From positions 45,230,475 through 45,294,474 of the forward strand of contig JAKTNV010000003.1 in the NCBI GenBank assembly GCA_022747635.1: DNA of 64,000 nucleotides, given 5' to 3'. The number at the start of each line of letters is the position of its first letter. Position 1 is the first letter of the stretch. The translations under genes and the position numbers were made by a program. Source of the DNA: Hetaerina americana (taxonomy: Eukaryota; Arthropoda; Insecta; Odonata; Calopterygidae). Under the pieces are notes generated by a model. It was given only the letters and a program-made list of their open reading frames with translations, made no database searches and was not told the origin of the DNA. Below are positions 49,691-62,169 of this stretch, in pieces.

Positions 49691-50539
49691 CACGAGAGAC
49701 GCGACAAAAGACCACTGGTGCAAATCATGAAATATACGCATTCGTTTGCCATAATCTTGTACATCAAAACCGTAATTCTTCCTTTTATCCGTACTTTTAC
49801 ACGAATTATAGAGCCGGGCCGAACCGTGCATGGTACTACAAGGATCTTAAAGTCATGGTTTTGGTTGCTATGCATGGTGTGTGTTTGTAAACGCGCCAAG
49901 TGACCTATTTTCACACAAAGAGTTTATACCTTCACGAAATGATGGGACGTAAACATGGAGACCAGCCAAAAATTATGAAGAAATTAACCGAAGAAATTAA
50001 CCCCAACTCCAAATGACTGGCTATAATTCCAATGAGCTCATACCTCCTCCATCAAGTGAAAACCTATGCCTATGGGCCACTTAATGAAGTCGTGATTTTT
50101 ACGAGTGACATACTTCAAATGACGAATATTTACATAACGTATACCCTCGCACGCAGTTCGTTTACTCATCTTTAAAAAGTGATGACTGGAAGGTAAGCAA
50201 GATGAGTTCATTTCGACCAGAATAAATAGCGAATATTGCCCATGGCTGTTGTTTCATAGATCAAAGACACTCATTGACTCGATAGTGGCTGATAAAGCTA
50301 CTGTTATTGGACTAAAGTAGTGAACATACATTTTGCGAAATTATTTTCGGGCATCCCACGCAACAATCACCCATACGAAATGGGGAACTACACTCATTTC
50401 CCTCTTCAAGCCGTACGCCAACACTCATAGCTATAAAATCAACGAGTTAACGCATATTTCCCATCCATTCAACTCTCAGAAATATCTATACAAAACGGAG
50501 TTTGCAAGTTACAACTTTTTTAACTAAAACTTGGGGCAC
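49691..50539. other. Non-coding stretch
   Basis: No recognised feature. Confidence 0.4.
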
Positions 50540-51160
50540 TCGCATAGCTTACTGTCAGCAACATTAACGACTCCGGGAGGACGGCGAGGAGAGGAGAGGG
50601 CACGAGGTCGAGGACTGGAGAGGGAGAGCTGTGAGCGAGCGAGGCATCTGGCCGACAACCCTTGGAGAAGCATCACGAATGTATCCCGGCCCGGCGGATG
50701 GCGACGACGGAAAGGTGGCAACAAGGCCACTCGAGAGGAGCCGGTACAAAAGGAAACCAATTACTGCCGCGGCTCTCTTTAAAAGGGGGAGGCGTGGGGG
50801 CGACGGGTGATGGGGGAGGGTTGCGGGCGTGTGGGAGGCGTCGACCGGGGGACGAGGTTCCATCCTCCTGGGCGACCCCACTGAGGCGCAGGGCGAAGGC
50901 GGACGTGGCACCAGGAGGATGACGCTTAATGACGCCGCCGGTCGGGCGGGGGTGGGATAAATTCAAGGAGGGACTCGGGATCCGGCGATGGGATATGCCG
51001 GGCGGCGGTAGGGAGGAGTTGATGGGCGGCACGGATCAAAGAGACGAAGGGATTTCATCATGGGCGACGGAGAAAGGGCGTGGGTGGACTCTGCCTCCTC
51101 TGGCAACTCAACAAGGGTCGAGGGGGGACACCTGGGGAAAAACTGGGGTTTTGAAAATTA
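50540..51160. promoter_or_regulatory. GC/CpG-rich island
   Basis: A GC-rich block with many CpG sites. A TATA-like TTTAAAAG lies at about 50,777. Long frames on both strands are compositional (Pro/Arg/Gly-rich) and overlap one another. It is a candidate promoter or first-exon region with unknown direction and no assigned gene. Confidence 0.4.
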
Positions 51161-53259
51161 AAAAAAACACTTTTCGGGGGAGGATCGAATGTTTTTGGGC
51201 AATCAACAGGAAGGGACACCTAATTTTTAACCTTGAGGGCAAACAAGAGTGAGGTGAAACGGAGATCTCCACAAGTATAAACCGAATCGGATACACAACC
51301 CTGGGAGAGACGGGACCAATACCAGATATGCCCATAACTCTCCATTTCTGTTGAAACAGAAATGAACGACGCATTAAATAGGCCGATTAAAACGGCAAGT
51401 TACCTTTGGACACGGATTAATGTCAAAGTAGTATTTATTTGTCCCATAGAAGTGCACAAATGGTCATATGAAAATTCTTCTAAAAATAGCCAACACGCAA
51501 TGGCATGAGTTCACGACACCTACGAAGAACGTTTATTCATGGCATCACTTGATTTTCAGGGTCTCCTTGTTCTGTTATCGATTTGCTCTGCGAACAAAAT
51601 TCAAAGAAAACTTGACTGTGACCGACGTGAATACCGTCGACTACCGAGGTGACATTCGAAATTCGAGCTTGAGGCCGACAAGTCAGCCTCAAACCACCAT
51701 TGGCGAAAATTTAGTGTCCGTTATACTTTTATAGATGCATGGTCCTCCGATCGTGTTTTCTCTCGAAAAATATTTGACGGGAATTATTGGCGCTAATTCT
51801 GAAGACGATGCAAACGGTTTCTTTTACGGCACACTTTTCCCTTCGCCGAGGGTATTTCCAACGGAACCAAAACGGGAAGAGCGAATTCTACAGGTGTAAC
51901 CGGTGACATTAGAGCTTCAAAGCAGATTTACACTTCAAACTCAACTGTAATGCCAATAAAAAGTATCAAATGATATTAGCACTAAGAATAATCATAAAGA
52001 CAGATTACATACATACAGGGGCAAATTTTTACTATTTCAAACCTAAATCATGCGTCAAACGAAATTTGGTAAACATTTTCCATCCGGCACTAACGTTGGA
52101 TGCACTGCCAGGGTTAATTTTTCAGGAAATTACCATAATTCAAAATAAAATATGAGGACATTGCTTACGAAAGAAAATATTCATTAATCCATATTCCATA
52201 AATGGAGTGAGCAAATTTACCGTCGCAATCGGCGAATTTGGCACATGGATGATTTCGGCGATGATCAAAATGAATGAAACGCGATAAATAGGGAGGGAAG
52301 ATTATAACAAGGCTTTTTCTTGAATACTTTACCGGCCACGGCTATCTCAACAACTATTTCCGTCATTGCGGCTAATTTAACCAAATTAAGTACAATGTAA
52401 TTCCATGGAAGACGAAAATTAAGCTGACCACGGCAACTCACGGTCATCCACCCACCCATCACTGGCACTCACGTTATCGGTGACGACGGAAAAGCTCGGG
52501 CAAATTACTCATTCCCATCTCATTCGCGCGTGATAACGCAAGAAAGAGATGTCATATCCCGAGTGTAACCCAAGCCTCCTACACAAAACGTGATCGCTAC
52601 GCTTGAGGGCGGACATGAGCCCTTTTCAGTCCATTCATAGTGAAGCAAAGGCTGGGGCTCTGTGTTGACGATCTCATTCAAAACTTCAGTGCATGTTTCT
52701 AGTGTTAGGAACTGAATGCATAAACGAATCTCAACAAAATCATTACCGGCCAGTAGTTTCACTTGAGATGCTCACATGAATGAAATCATCTCGGAGCATG
52801 AAAGAACTTCCGTAAATACCATTGTACAACAATAAAGTATCGACGCCCGGGAAAGGTTCGAAATCCACTGCATAGAAGTATTGGCCGAGAAGCGTACTGA
52901 ACAATTAGCTAGCCGGTTCAACTCAGAACGTGAACATACGTGCGTAAAATGCATAAATAAAATACTTCAATTGATTTAGACCCAGCAATTATGGCTTATC
53001 AATATCAAAATATAATCCGCACTAGGAGTAAGCACTCCTTATCGTACAAGTACATTTAAGTACGCACTTGTACGTGTACTTAGCTGTTATTCGCCTAAGA
53101 TTTGATAGGAAATGTGAAATCAAGTTTTTACTTTTATCCCATAGCTGTTATATTTAAAAAAATACTGACTATTGTCTCCACATGCATGACAACAATGAGA
53201 TTAAATCTCTTGCATACATTGGAAGGATGTCTCTTTAGCAATGATGTCGAAAATGTAGT
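51161..53259. other. Non-coding stretch
   Basis: No recognised gene. Two neighbouring minus frames (52,520-52,762 and 52,772-52,954) nearly abut and could be one old coding unit, but I recognise no family. Confidence 0.35.
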
Positions 53260-53470
53260 ATCCATTGCAATATGGCAAGAGCGATCATGCCAATAAAATT
53301 AAAGAGATTAAGTGTAGAACAGATAAATTTAAGATTTTATTTTTCCCAAGAACGATATGGGATCACAATAACGCTGTCCGACCGCGCTATGGGGGAAAAG
53401 TATTTCGGGTGAAAATTAGTCTGGTGCGTATTTACCCCCCGCCACACACCCTAGCAGTGTCTTGCAAGTT
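53260..53470 (+). mobile_element. 3' fragment of an L2/CR1-like element
   Basis: The open frame KSDHANKIKEIKCRTDKFKI then LFFPRTIWDHNN matches the C-terminus of the element at 28.2-31.1 kb (RSDHKDKLREIDSKTDRYKY, FFPRTISSHN). It is followed by the same 3' UTR block, CCCCCCGCCACACACCC then CTTGCAAG, at about 53,437-53,470. It is a short, diverged, 5'-truncated copy on the plus strand. Confidence 0.82.
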
Positions 53471-53989
53471 CAAAAAATGAAGTTCATTCATCTGTTTTTG
53501 AGTCTGCCAAATGTTACGTTGGATCCAGGATCAAAAATTCGCCTCCTGAATAGTTAATTAAGTATGACAAAATCTCATTAAATGGGAAAATGTCCCAATC
53601 TAACGAAATGCGATCGAATGTTAATAATTTGTCGCAAATCACGCGAAAAAACACCCAATGCTGCTTCCACGACGCCTCGGTTGTCTCAACAAATTCGCTG
53701 TTTATCCAATCCGCAGAGAATCCGGAGATTATTTTAAGGCTGTGCAAAATACGTTGATAATAAATCTGATATTTCTATGGTTTTAAGGCTCTAAATGTGC
53801 ACAACTCGCGTGAGCATCGAAAAAGAACGAAAATATCGTCCAAACCGAGTATATTAACATAATTGGATAGAATCTCTATTGTAGTTTGATGGAATGTTGT
53901 CGAATGGAATGCCGTGAATTTTTTCTTACAGGTCCGCAATACCACCACTTCTAATTTATCTACCACCACTGTTTACGCAGTTCATATAT

Positions 53990-54050
53990 GTAGTTATCAT
54001 GTCATATAGTTATCCCCCTGCCACACACCCAAGGCGTGGCATGCATGGTG
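53990..54050 (+). mobile_element. Second L2/CR1-like 3' end fragment
   Basis: CCCCCTGCCACACACCCAAG followed by GCGTGGCATGCATGG resembles the conserved 3' UTR block of the two other copies. No coding part remains next to it. Confidence 0.5.
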
Positions 54051-54189
54051 CTAAAATATTGTGTAATGACTTTATCTTTCATAACACCCAAACAACATTA
54101 TCGTCCCTATCATCATATCGACAATATCTTTACTCCAACTAAAATCATCGACTAATCGACCGACTCGACATTTCAATTCTCCGGGGAAA

Positions 54190-54720
54190 ATTTATCAGAC
54201 CTCTTTTATTCTCTATTTACGTTAACGACATTAACTCCGTGGTCAATACCACGATACGTTTATCTGCCGATGATGCAGTGGTTTACAGATATATCCGTAA
54301 TCCTGAGGGTAAAGCAGCTTTAGCAGATGACCTCAATACAACACACCGCTGGTGCGACACTTGGCAATTAGAATTAAACTTAAAAAAGTGCCTAGAGTGA
54401 ATTTTTGGAAAAAGAGCAATTTCCCCCCAGACGTCTACTGCATCGGGAATATTCCGAAATGGAATGTTTAAACTCGATTAAATACTTAGGCATTATCCTC
54501 AATCATGACCTCTCCTGGGTGAAACACATTCGTTTAGCAGCCATGATGTTTACAATTCCGATATCTACTAAATGTTAGGTTGCCACAATGCCACTGACCT
54601 TACGGAAACTCTGGTTCTGTAGCATAATAATGATAGAATTTTCATTAAATGCATTTTTTTAGATCCCTGATGCTGCCTTACAGCCAGGATGGTGGATATG
54701 GATATACTCCTCTTTCCGGA
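54190..54720 (+). pseudogene. Reverse transcriptase fragment, L2/CR1-like
   Basis: Plus-strand translation gives LFSIYVNDINSVV, TTIRLSADDAVVYRYIR (the active-site FADD has become SADD), HRWCDTWQLELNLKKC, a stop, then SIKYLGIILNHDLSWVKHI. This is the palm-to-thumb order of CR1/L2 RT. Frameshifts and stops follow, so it is inactive. Confidence 0.8.
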
Positions 54721-54899
54721 ATCAAAATCACCACTATAAAAATAACTCTCGAAGAAGAGGAGGGACGTGTTAAAGAGTAGTTACATTTCAGACAGAACTC
54801 TCTAAGAAGAGAGCTCTGAAATCCAACACCAATTAAGTCATTTCCTTCGAGTCATCAGCATCTTTGAATAATATAATTTGACTCCGTCTTGTTCAGGTA

Positions 54900-55372
54900 A
54901 TATGGACTTGGAAGTAACGGCATCTATCTTTGGTAATGAAGTTTTGTTCTTCTATTCTCTCTCTTTGATATTCATTGCAGAGGCAGCTAGGAAATATTTC
55001 AGGAACCGATATCAAACAGAATCACCTTTGACCTTTTTGAAATCTATAGGAATACATTTAAATATTCTTTATCCGAAGTGGGCAGTAATGGGAAGATTTT
55101 TGCATGGTCCAATGTTTATTGTAACATCACCAGAAAATAAGGACAGGTCACTGGTGGAATATCCAGACATTTCTTCCTTGCAAAAAAAAAAACATTTTAA
55201 GAGTCCCTCCCATTATCGGCAAAAAATATTCAGCAGATTCAGGGGGGGAGGCATACATGAAATAATGTGCACCGAGAAATCGGGGTTCGTGGTTAAATGG
55301 TTAGAGAGTACACGAAAACAAAACAAAATATTACATCGCGGGAATTTCCATGGAAACTCAATTTTTCATTGA
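54900..55372 (+). pseudogene. Tentative cytochrome P450 (CYP4-like) N-terminal fragment
   Basis: An open frame of about 150 codons has a hydrophobic stretch (EVLFFYSLSLIFIAE), then FLKSIGIHLNILYPKWAVMG, HGPMFIVTSPENKD and FSRFRGGGIHE. The order hydrophobic anchor, G-R-x-x-x-GP-x-x-x-V-x-SPE, then a GGG turn recalls the first quarter of CYP4-type P450s. There is no heme-binding, I-helix or ExxR region nearby, and the later residues drift. It may be a lone exon, a dead fragment or a chance frame. Confidence 0.28.
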
Positions 55373-57119
55373 AATTATGACGATAACATCCGTGATCCAT
55401 AGATACCTACAAATAATTTTTAAAAATCACTAGTTATGACGCCACAATTACACATCTTCTAAGTTATAATTTCATCCAGCAAAGGATACTCTGACACACG
55501 ACAAGGAGGATATTAAATAACCAAAAATTTGCAGCCTTAGGACCATAAAAATCCCAATTCCAATCTTACATGTAGTTTGCCAAACCCCGAAAGGAATTTG
55601 GGACTGTGTGAGAGCTGGATTAGGCACAGTATTTTTTAAACACTGAAGGGCGTTGCAGAAGCAAACATGTCAGTGCAGCGAATTGATATTTGCAAACATT
55701 GCTAAGTTAGATTAACACTGTATTTCCTACTCGTTAGGATATTATTACAAGATAAATTAGAAGTTCCACAGGCACTGATTTACGGATTTGACGTCATTTA
55801 CGGCTGATTTCCAATATCCAACCGCATTTCGGTGGGGTAGGGAATTCCATGATTTGATTTGATTTGGCACGATTAATTAACACCCAAAGAGGCAACATTA
55901 TGGCCCTGACGTATTTTAAATAGAAAATGTTCTAAATCCGCCTATCCTACCGAGTGTAAGTCTGTTTCTGCATTATCAATGACGTTCAATTATTTTGTGT
56001 TACTAATGAATGAATTTTCCCATTACCAGCTGACGAAATTGCACAGCTATTTTAAACAAGAAGAGGTATATTGTATTCGGAAGAACTTTCAAATTACTCG
56101 GAAATAGCTATTTTAAGGAAACACTTTTCTCCTTCAAGTAAGGCGTAACACACAGTGCCTGCCTGTCAATACGGCCAATACCTTTTTAAAGAATATCATA
56201 TGCCTAAATTCTGTAGAAACAAGCAAACTTTACAACGCCACTTAACAAAGTACACTTGTTACATGAAGAGCCTTAAGACGATAAAGTTAGCACTGAAGAT
56301 TATCTTACGCTACCATTTTTTTATGCAAATGCATTGATTGTTAAGAATCCAATGAATTAGGCAAAGTATAACATTCCGTTTTTGTAATCTCCAAAGTCAT
56401 TAAGAATACGATGTTTTACATTGTGCGGAAACACGGTCGTTGAGGCAGGAGGATAAGTATGGATTGAAGGCTTTCGAGAATGGGGATGTGGAGAATAGCG
56501 AAGAAAATAAAATGGACGGAATGGATAGCCAAAGTTGAAATCCCACGCATGGTAGGGGAAGAGAGACGGTTGTAGGGAGAAATTGCAAGAGGACAGGAAA
56601 AGTGGATAGAATTGATACAGAGAGGCAATTGATTACTGCAGACAGTCATAATCCTGGGAAAGCGAGGTAGAGGGAGGAACAGAAGAGATATTTCGATAGT
56701 TTTGTGGTAGGTAGAAGGTATGCAGAGCTAAAGAACGAGTTATTGTAAAGTGTAGTAAGGTTATTAAGGATTTTTCGTAATGTTAGGGCATGGGAGAATA
56801 GTAATGGGACCATCAAAAACCCACCCAAACCTGGTAGTCTCCTGCTTGAAAAAAACCATTGAGAGTTGATTTACAACAAACTGGAAAACATTTTGGTTTC
56901 TAGGCATAGTGAGTATTTACTAGATATAGGAGTTTAGGCAACAGAGTTAGGAGAAAAGCAGTATTGAAAATAGCCGACCTTGAATGAGGAAGCCAAGAAT
57001 CTCAACACCCAACACGACGTAATATTACAATCGAAAGAAAGGAGTAGCACATTTCAAAAGCTGTCTAAATTGAATAAAAGCATGGATCAGTATTAAACTC
57101 ATTTGGATCAGGAAGGTGA
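55373..57119. other. Non-coding stretch
   Basis: No recognised feature. Frames at 56,400-56,830 (minus) are unremarkable. Confidence 0.4.
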
Positions 57120-57830
57120 AAACCGGACTGAATACGATGCACCCATCTGAGTTTATTTAATTACTGATAGCATTAAGTCGATTGAACAGCAAGGCCTAAT
57201 CACAAATTACGCCACGGATGTGCTAAAAAACAAAGCTAAGGCTTCTGGAAACGTTCAGCAGAACCCATACTACACCTACCTCTATACTTTACACCAATGT
57301 ATGAAGAATGTATTATCATTCAACAAATAAAATTCCTCCAATACATCATACTCCATGAGGAGTCATATGCTACTTACCACCAACAACTTGGGAATTACGC
57401 TCAGTAATAATTAGACCTGGACCACACTATCACCTGTCAGTGATATTAGAAATAAAATCAACGGAGCTTTATATCAGCTTAAAGCAAACAAAAATATGTT
57501 GACTGTACATATCCGTCAGTTTCGTCTTAACACAGATTTTCTCTAATTTTGACTTCAGCATTCGTGCGTTCGTTCTATCTTTATCCTAAGAAAATATGAC
57601 ACTTTTGCACTCTACTGTCATAAGCTTCGTTAATTAAAAGTTTTTGCTCTCCCTGTTCAAGTCGAATGAGCAATCTTACATAGTTTAAATGTTACCTAGA
57701 ATGCCTACTTACTTGACAATAACTACAAGATTAGATCCTGGTAATCTCCATCACCTCGCTCAAAGAGCCGCTAAATATCAGCAGACAAGTTTTCACTGCA
57801 TCACAGGCAAGGCATTATCCCCCAATGGGT
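57120..57830 (+). pseudogene. Diverged non-LTR reverse transcriptase C-terminal fragment
   Basis: Plus-strand pieces in order: SIKSIEQQGLITNYATDVLK (about 57,170-57,230), NNLGITLSNN-TW (about 57,385-57,425), NKINGALYQLKANKNMLTVH (about 57,450-57,510) and NLHHLAQRAAKYQQTSFHCI (about 57,745-57,805). The LG-x-x-L-x-x-x-x-TW then LYQLK pattern resembles the region after the RT palm in jockey/CR1-type elements. Stops are frequent. Class is inferred from pattern only. Confidence 0.5.
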
Positions 57831-57930
57831 AGATCAGATCAATTCGAACAAACTAAGTAATACATCAAAATAAATATAATGTCCTTAATCTGTACTTGAT
57901 GCTTCACAATAGAATGCTAAATTCATTAAA

Positions 57931-57950
57931 GATATATATATATATATATA
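57931..57950. repeat. (TA)n tract at mariner insertion site, left part
   Basis: About 18 bp of TA repeat directly abuts the left terminal repeat. The right terminal repeat is followed by TATATATAT, so the element split a TA microsatellite. Confidence 0.9.
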
Positions 57951-59268
57951 CTACCTTGATCAAAAAGTTCCCGGAATTTATTCAGAAAATTAAAAATACA
58001 AGTTTATTCATCTAAATCTATATTGTCCCCTTCAAAGTAATCCCCATCGACTGCAACACACTTATGCCAGCGCTTGATCCAATCCTCGAAACATTTTTTA
58101 TATTCGGTTTTCGGTATGTCCATCAGTGCTTCCTGCGATTTTTCCATTACTTCCTCTCGGCTGCTAAAACGCGTTCCCCGTAATGGTTTTTTAACTCGAT
58201 TGAACAGAAAGAAGTCACAGGGAGCCAAATCAGGTGAATTCGGTGGCTGTTGGATGGTATTTGTTGCATTTTTCGTCAAAAAGTTACGAATAATGATAGC
58301 ACTGTGCGACGGTGCGTTATCATGGTGCAAAATCCACGAGTTTTCTGCCCACATTTCTGGTCTCTTTCGGCGAATTGCTTCACGCAAACGTCTCATAACG
58401 CCCAAATAATACTCTTTGTTTACTGTCTGGCCTTCTGGCAAAAATTCATGATGCACTACACCGTTGTAATCCATGAAAACCGTCAGCATTGCCTTCTTTT
58501 TTGACTGAAAACGACGTGGTTTTTTGGTCTCGGCTCATTTGGTGAACGCCATTCACTTGCCTGATGTCTGGATTGCGTGTCGTACTCATAAACCCACGTC
58601 TCGTCTCCAGTAATGATCCTTTTGATGAATGTGGGATCGGATTCAGCCTCGCAAATCATGTCTTTTGCGACGTCAACACGGTCTCTTTTTTGCATGAAAT
58701 TGAGGTACTTTGCTGCTACACGACGGAAACCCAAATCATTAACCACAATGTCTTGGGCGGATCCATAGGCAATGTTCAAGTCCTCCGCTATTTCTCTGAT
58801 GGTTAATTTGCGGTTATTGACCAACATTTCTTTTACTTTATCAATTTTTTCACCGACTTTCGATGTCGATGGTCTGCCACTGCGTTCATCATCTTCGATT
58901 GACTCACGACCACTTCTGAACCGCTCGTGCCACTGGTAAACGACCGTTTTTTTTAGAGAATCGTTGCCGAAACACTTTTCCAACATTTCCAACGTCCGTG
59001 CGCCACTAAATCCGTTTTTTACGCAAAATTTAATACAAGTTCGTTGTTGCAAATTTAAATCCATTTCTGAAATTGTAAAAAATCGCCAACACACACAGAG
59101 ATAGATGTACTCTTGGCTACGTAACTTTTGCAAATGTCAAGTTATGACACTAAGATTTAAAGGGAATATCAACAACAGATGTACCAATTTAACAAAAAAA
59201 CAGAACTCAAATCGGAACGATGGGAGCGCCACACGGTGGTTATTCCGGGAACTTTTTGATCAAGGTAG
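57951..59268 (-). mobile_element. Nearly intact mariner element, 1,318 bp, perfect 27-bp terminal repeats
   Basis: 57,951-57,977 and 59,242-59,268 are exact inverted repeats starting CTACCTTGATCAAAAAG. TA dinucleotides flank both ends, as expected for mariner target duplication, inside a TA microsatellite. The element holds one transposase gene on the minus strand, complete except for a one-base loss. Perfect ends and an almost unbroken gene mean a recent insertion. Confidence 0.96.
58004..59064 (-). pseudogene. Mariner transposase (DD34D) with a single frameshift
   Basis: Cut-and-paste transposase that binds the terminal repeats and cleaves next to TA. The start is MDLNLQQRTCIKFC (59,064). 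The two N-terminal helix-turn-helix regions include TVVYQWHERFRSGRESIEDD and LTIREIAEDLNIAYGSAQDI. Catalytic residues are the Asp in ITGDETWVYEYD, the Asp in HHDNAPSHSA, and the Asp in NSPDLAPCDFFLF, with 34 residues between the second and third (DD34D). The gene ends GDYFEGDNIDLDE. The frame breaks at an A run (T run at 58,520-58,525 on the plus strand), six bases where seven would keep the frame. Otherwise it spans about 353 codons, normal for the family. It may be a real mutation or a homopolymer sequencing error. Confidence 0.93.
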
Positions 59269-59401
59269 TATATATATCTGTTCTGTCCCTCTCTTCCTTG
59301 ATAAAGGTGGCAACGACCACCGAAAATTCGAAAAATAGTGAGTCTCTTTTTTTGTGTGTTTCTGTGTTTTTGTCTGTGTCCACTAGTGCTAAGTGTTATA
59401 C

Positions 59402-59403
<2 letters not shown>

Positions 59404-59472
<69 letters not shown>
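59404..59472. repeat. (TA)n(CA)n microsatellite
   Basis: About 57 bp of TA repeat followed by six AC units. Confidence 0.97.
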
Positions 59473-59473
<1 letters not shown>

Positions 59474-60539
59474 TTTTGATAGCAAGGGCATATTAGTTCA
59501 TGACATCAAATAATGTATGAACAAACAATTAACTTAAAAATAACTTATCTGTACCTGATTTATGCACATTAATTATTGTGCAATGTTTTTAACACACTTA
59601 TTTTTTCTTTGCTGCTTTATATAAGTTTAGTTTTGTTCGAATTGGTGTGATCCGAAATTTTAAATATAAATGTTTTATACAACATTGAAACTACAAGAAC
59701 GGAATAAATTAAATCGAAATTTTTGTAAATTCTCAATTTTTAATTAAGATATTTGAGATAAGGCGTCAACAATTGTTCTTTCTTTTGTTCTCTTGTTATG
59801 AGCCTCAACTGCAACAACATTTGTTCATCGCTAAATCCAGAGCAAATAAGATTATTGTTCTATTCGAATACATGAATATCAGCAAACCCTTTGACAATAA
59901 AAAATACCTGCGCAAGAAAATACAACGGGAGAAGATTTTCAATTTTTTTCAAACGATTATCGCATTATTCTGAGGAGAATTTAAGAACAATACAAGTTTC
60001 AATGACATAACAAGTAATGACAAGTCAAATGCATTACATTAAGTACAAATGGAATTAGAAAATTGTTTTACTAGATAGTTTTACCCCGATAGATTTTCTA
60101 TTGATAAAACTGAGGAAGAACATTCATACACATTTCTGCAACGATAAAGGATTGACAAATAATGGAAAATACAAAAATTAAAACCACTTGAGAGGACAGT
60201 ACCTATGGGATAAATATTGGTAAATTGCCGTTTTAAGAGACAATTGTCTAGACCATTTCAAAGTTAGTGAATTCCTTGATAGCCATGCTAAAATTCCCTA
60301 ATACTCCTTGCGATAAGATATCTTTGCCCGAAACATTCATGCATCTTAGTAGCACTCGAAAGGATCTCAGAAGCAATCCCAACCTCAAAAAAGCGAAGGC
60401 GATGTGATGGACTGCATCCCAGACCATGATCAACGCCCGAGAAAGTACTCGACTAGCGGAAAAAATAAAAGCTTAACGATGAAAACCCACATGATACTCG
60501 TGCTTCCCTCTAGTGCATTCCGCCACCATATAAAAATGG
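59473..60539. other. Non-coding stretch
   Basis: AT-rich, nothing recognised. Confidence 0.4.
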
Positions 60540-61080
60540 TTAACCTTGTCTGATACCTCGATCGGGGTTCGAGCTGTGGGGGTCAATCCGGAGAAGAAGG
60601 CAGAAATGGGAGGGGTGGGGAGAATAAATGGATGAGGGGAAAGAGGAAGCATGCTCAAGGCAAGCATCGTATCTCGCCTCGGTCACTTCCTTTGACGCAT
60701 TCCACGGGGTCTCGGTCGGGCAGGAGAGGCGGGGGCAGGGGAAGGTGTCTCGAACCCACGACACCGGAAAACATTCTTACGAGGCTTCGCGGAATTGCGG
60801 GCGGGTGACGGGATGAGTTTCATCGCCACGGCCGGGTGAGGCACGCGGCCAGAGGAAGTGAGGATGAGCGGGGTGAGTCAGTCACGCCGGATCTGCATTC
60901 AGCGCCGAATGGCGGAGGGGAGGAGTCGGGGGTCGCGGAGCGCCCTGGAAGGGGAGAGGGGGTTCCACCACCTCGCGCAAATCGCGTGTGCTGATCCGAG
61001 CGAGCAACGGGAGCCTGTTCCCGCATCGCAGTGGAGACGACAGACTGTCGCTGGTCTACACTATTACGCAACGTCCTCTC
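60540..61080. promoter_or_regulatory. GC/CpG-rich island
   Basis: A GC-rich block in AT-rich flanks with an AP-1/CNC-type TGAGTCA at 60,874-60,880. Frames on both strands are compositional and overlap. Candidate regulatory island, direction and gene unknown. Confidence 0.35.
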
Positions 61081-62169
61081 TTTCAAAGCGCTACATTGGA
61101 TGTGCTCCTCATAAGTATGAATGAACTACCCGACCCTTGGCTCGAAACACAATTTTGCGTGCGGCGTGACCTTCAAGAAAGGCTAAATTTGAAAAACGAC
61201 GCGTAGCTTCGTTTAATTCCTTCGCTTCTCTCTAGCGAAAAACATCACGTGATTAGCCAAGTGGATATCGAGTCAACCAAATAAAAATGCCGTGGATTCA
61301 ACCACCACATCGGCAAAATATCCCTTGATTCAATTCCTGTGATAACTAACGACAAGCAGGCGCGGGTTAACGGGATTCTAGATGTACCCAGCCACTATTA
61401 ACGCAGACAAAACAAGAGCAAATGCAATTATAAACCCATAAAATCTGAGAGGGAGTGCGACACGGCAGCAAAGAAAGTAAAACAAACACATGAAATGTAC
61501 GCGCAACCAAGATCCCTCAATACATAATCTAAAAATAACAAAAACCTCATTAAATAAGAAAGAAGTTAAAACACAACATTTTAACACGAGGTAGTCGACT
61601 GTGACCGGGCGGCTCTGTAATCCGGCAGCATGAGCCAAGGCGAAAAGATACACGTATGGAATAACACGTAATTCAATAGATACGCACCCTGGAATCCTTC
61701 ATGTTAATACTGTTAGGTATAACTGCACAGGTATGGTATATCCCCATCTTGAAACCTTTGCGACCAAGAATCGACACAAGACAAAAACACAAATTTTTCT
61801 GTTAAAATTTGGGAATCAAAATTCAATCATCACAGTCTGGGGGAGATCGAATGGATTCGACATTAGGACGGAAATTAGCTGGCCAGAAGTTGACCCCCGA
61901 GCTTCTCAATGCTCGTTTCAGCCTTTTTATCCTTCTCCCCACTGGTCGGGCAGTCTTATTCCCATGAGACCAGAACACGGCAAAGCGACTGTCCAGCCTG
62001 ATTTTGCTTTATTATTATTTAATCTAATAGTGAAATGTTGAAAAATTATACTTAATGCTCTTCATAAAAGAAAGACTTCCAAAGAGTAAAATTTGCAAAA
62101 AAATCTACATGTACTATTTCGAAGACATATCTGAATGGAAGTTCTCGCGAGTAAATCTATAATCAAGGT
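61081..62169. other. Non-coding stretch
   Basis: No recognised gene or repeat between two GC-rich islands. Confidence 0.4.

Noticed and set aside
50524..51032. Overlapping frames in the 50.5-51 kb island
   Set aside because: Composition-driven Pro/Arg/Ser-rich text, no family resemblance, no splice-supported continuation.
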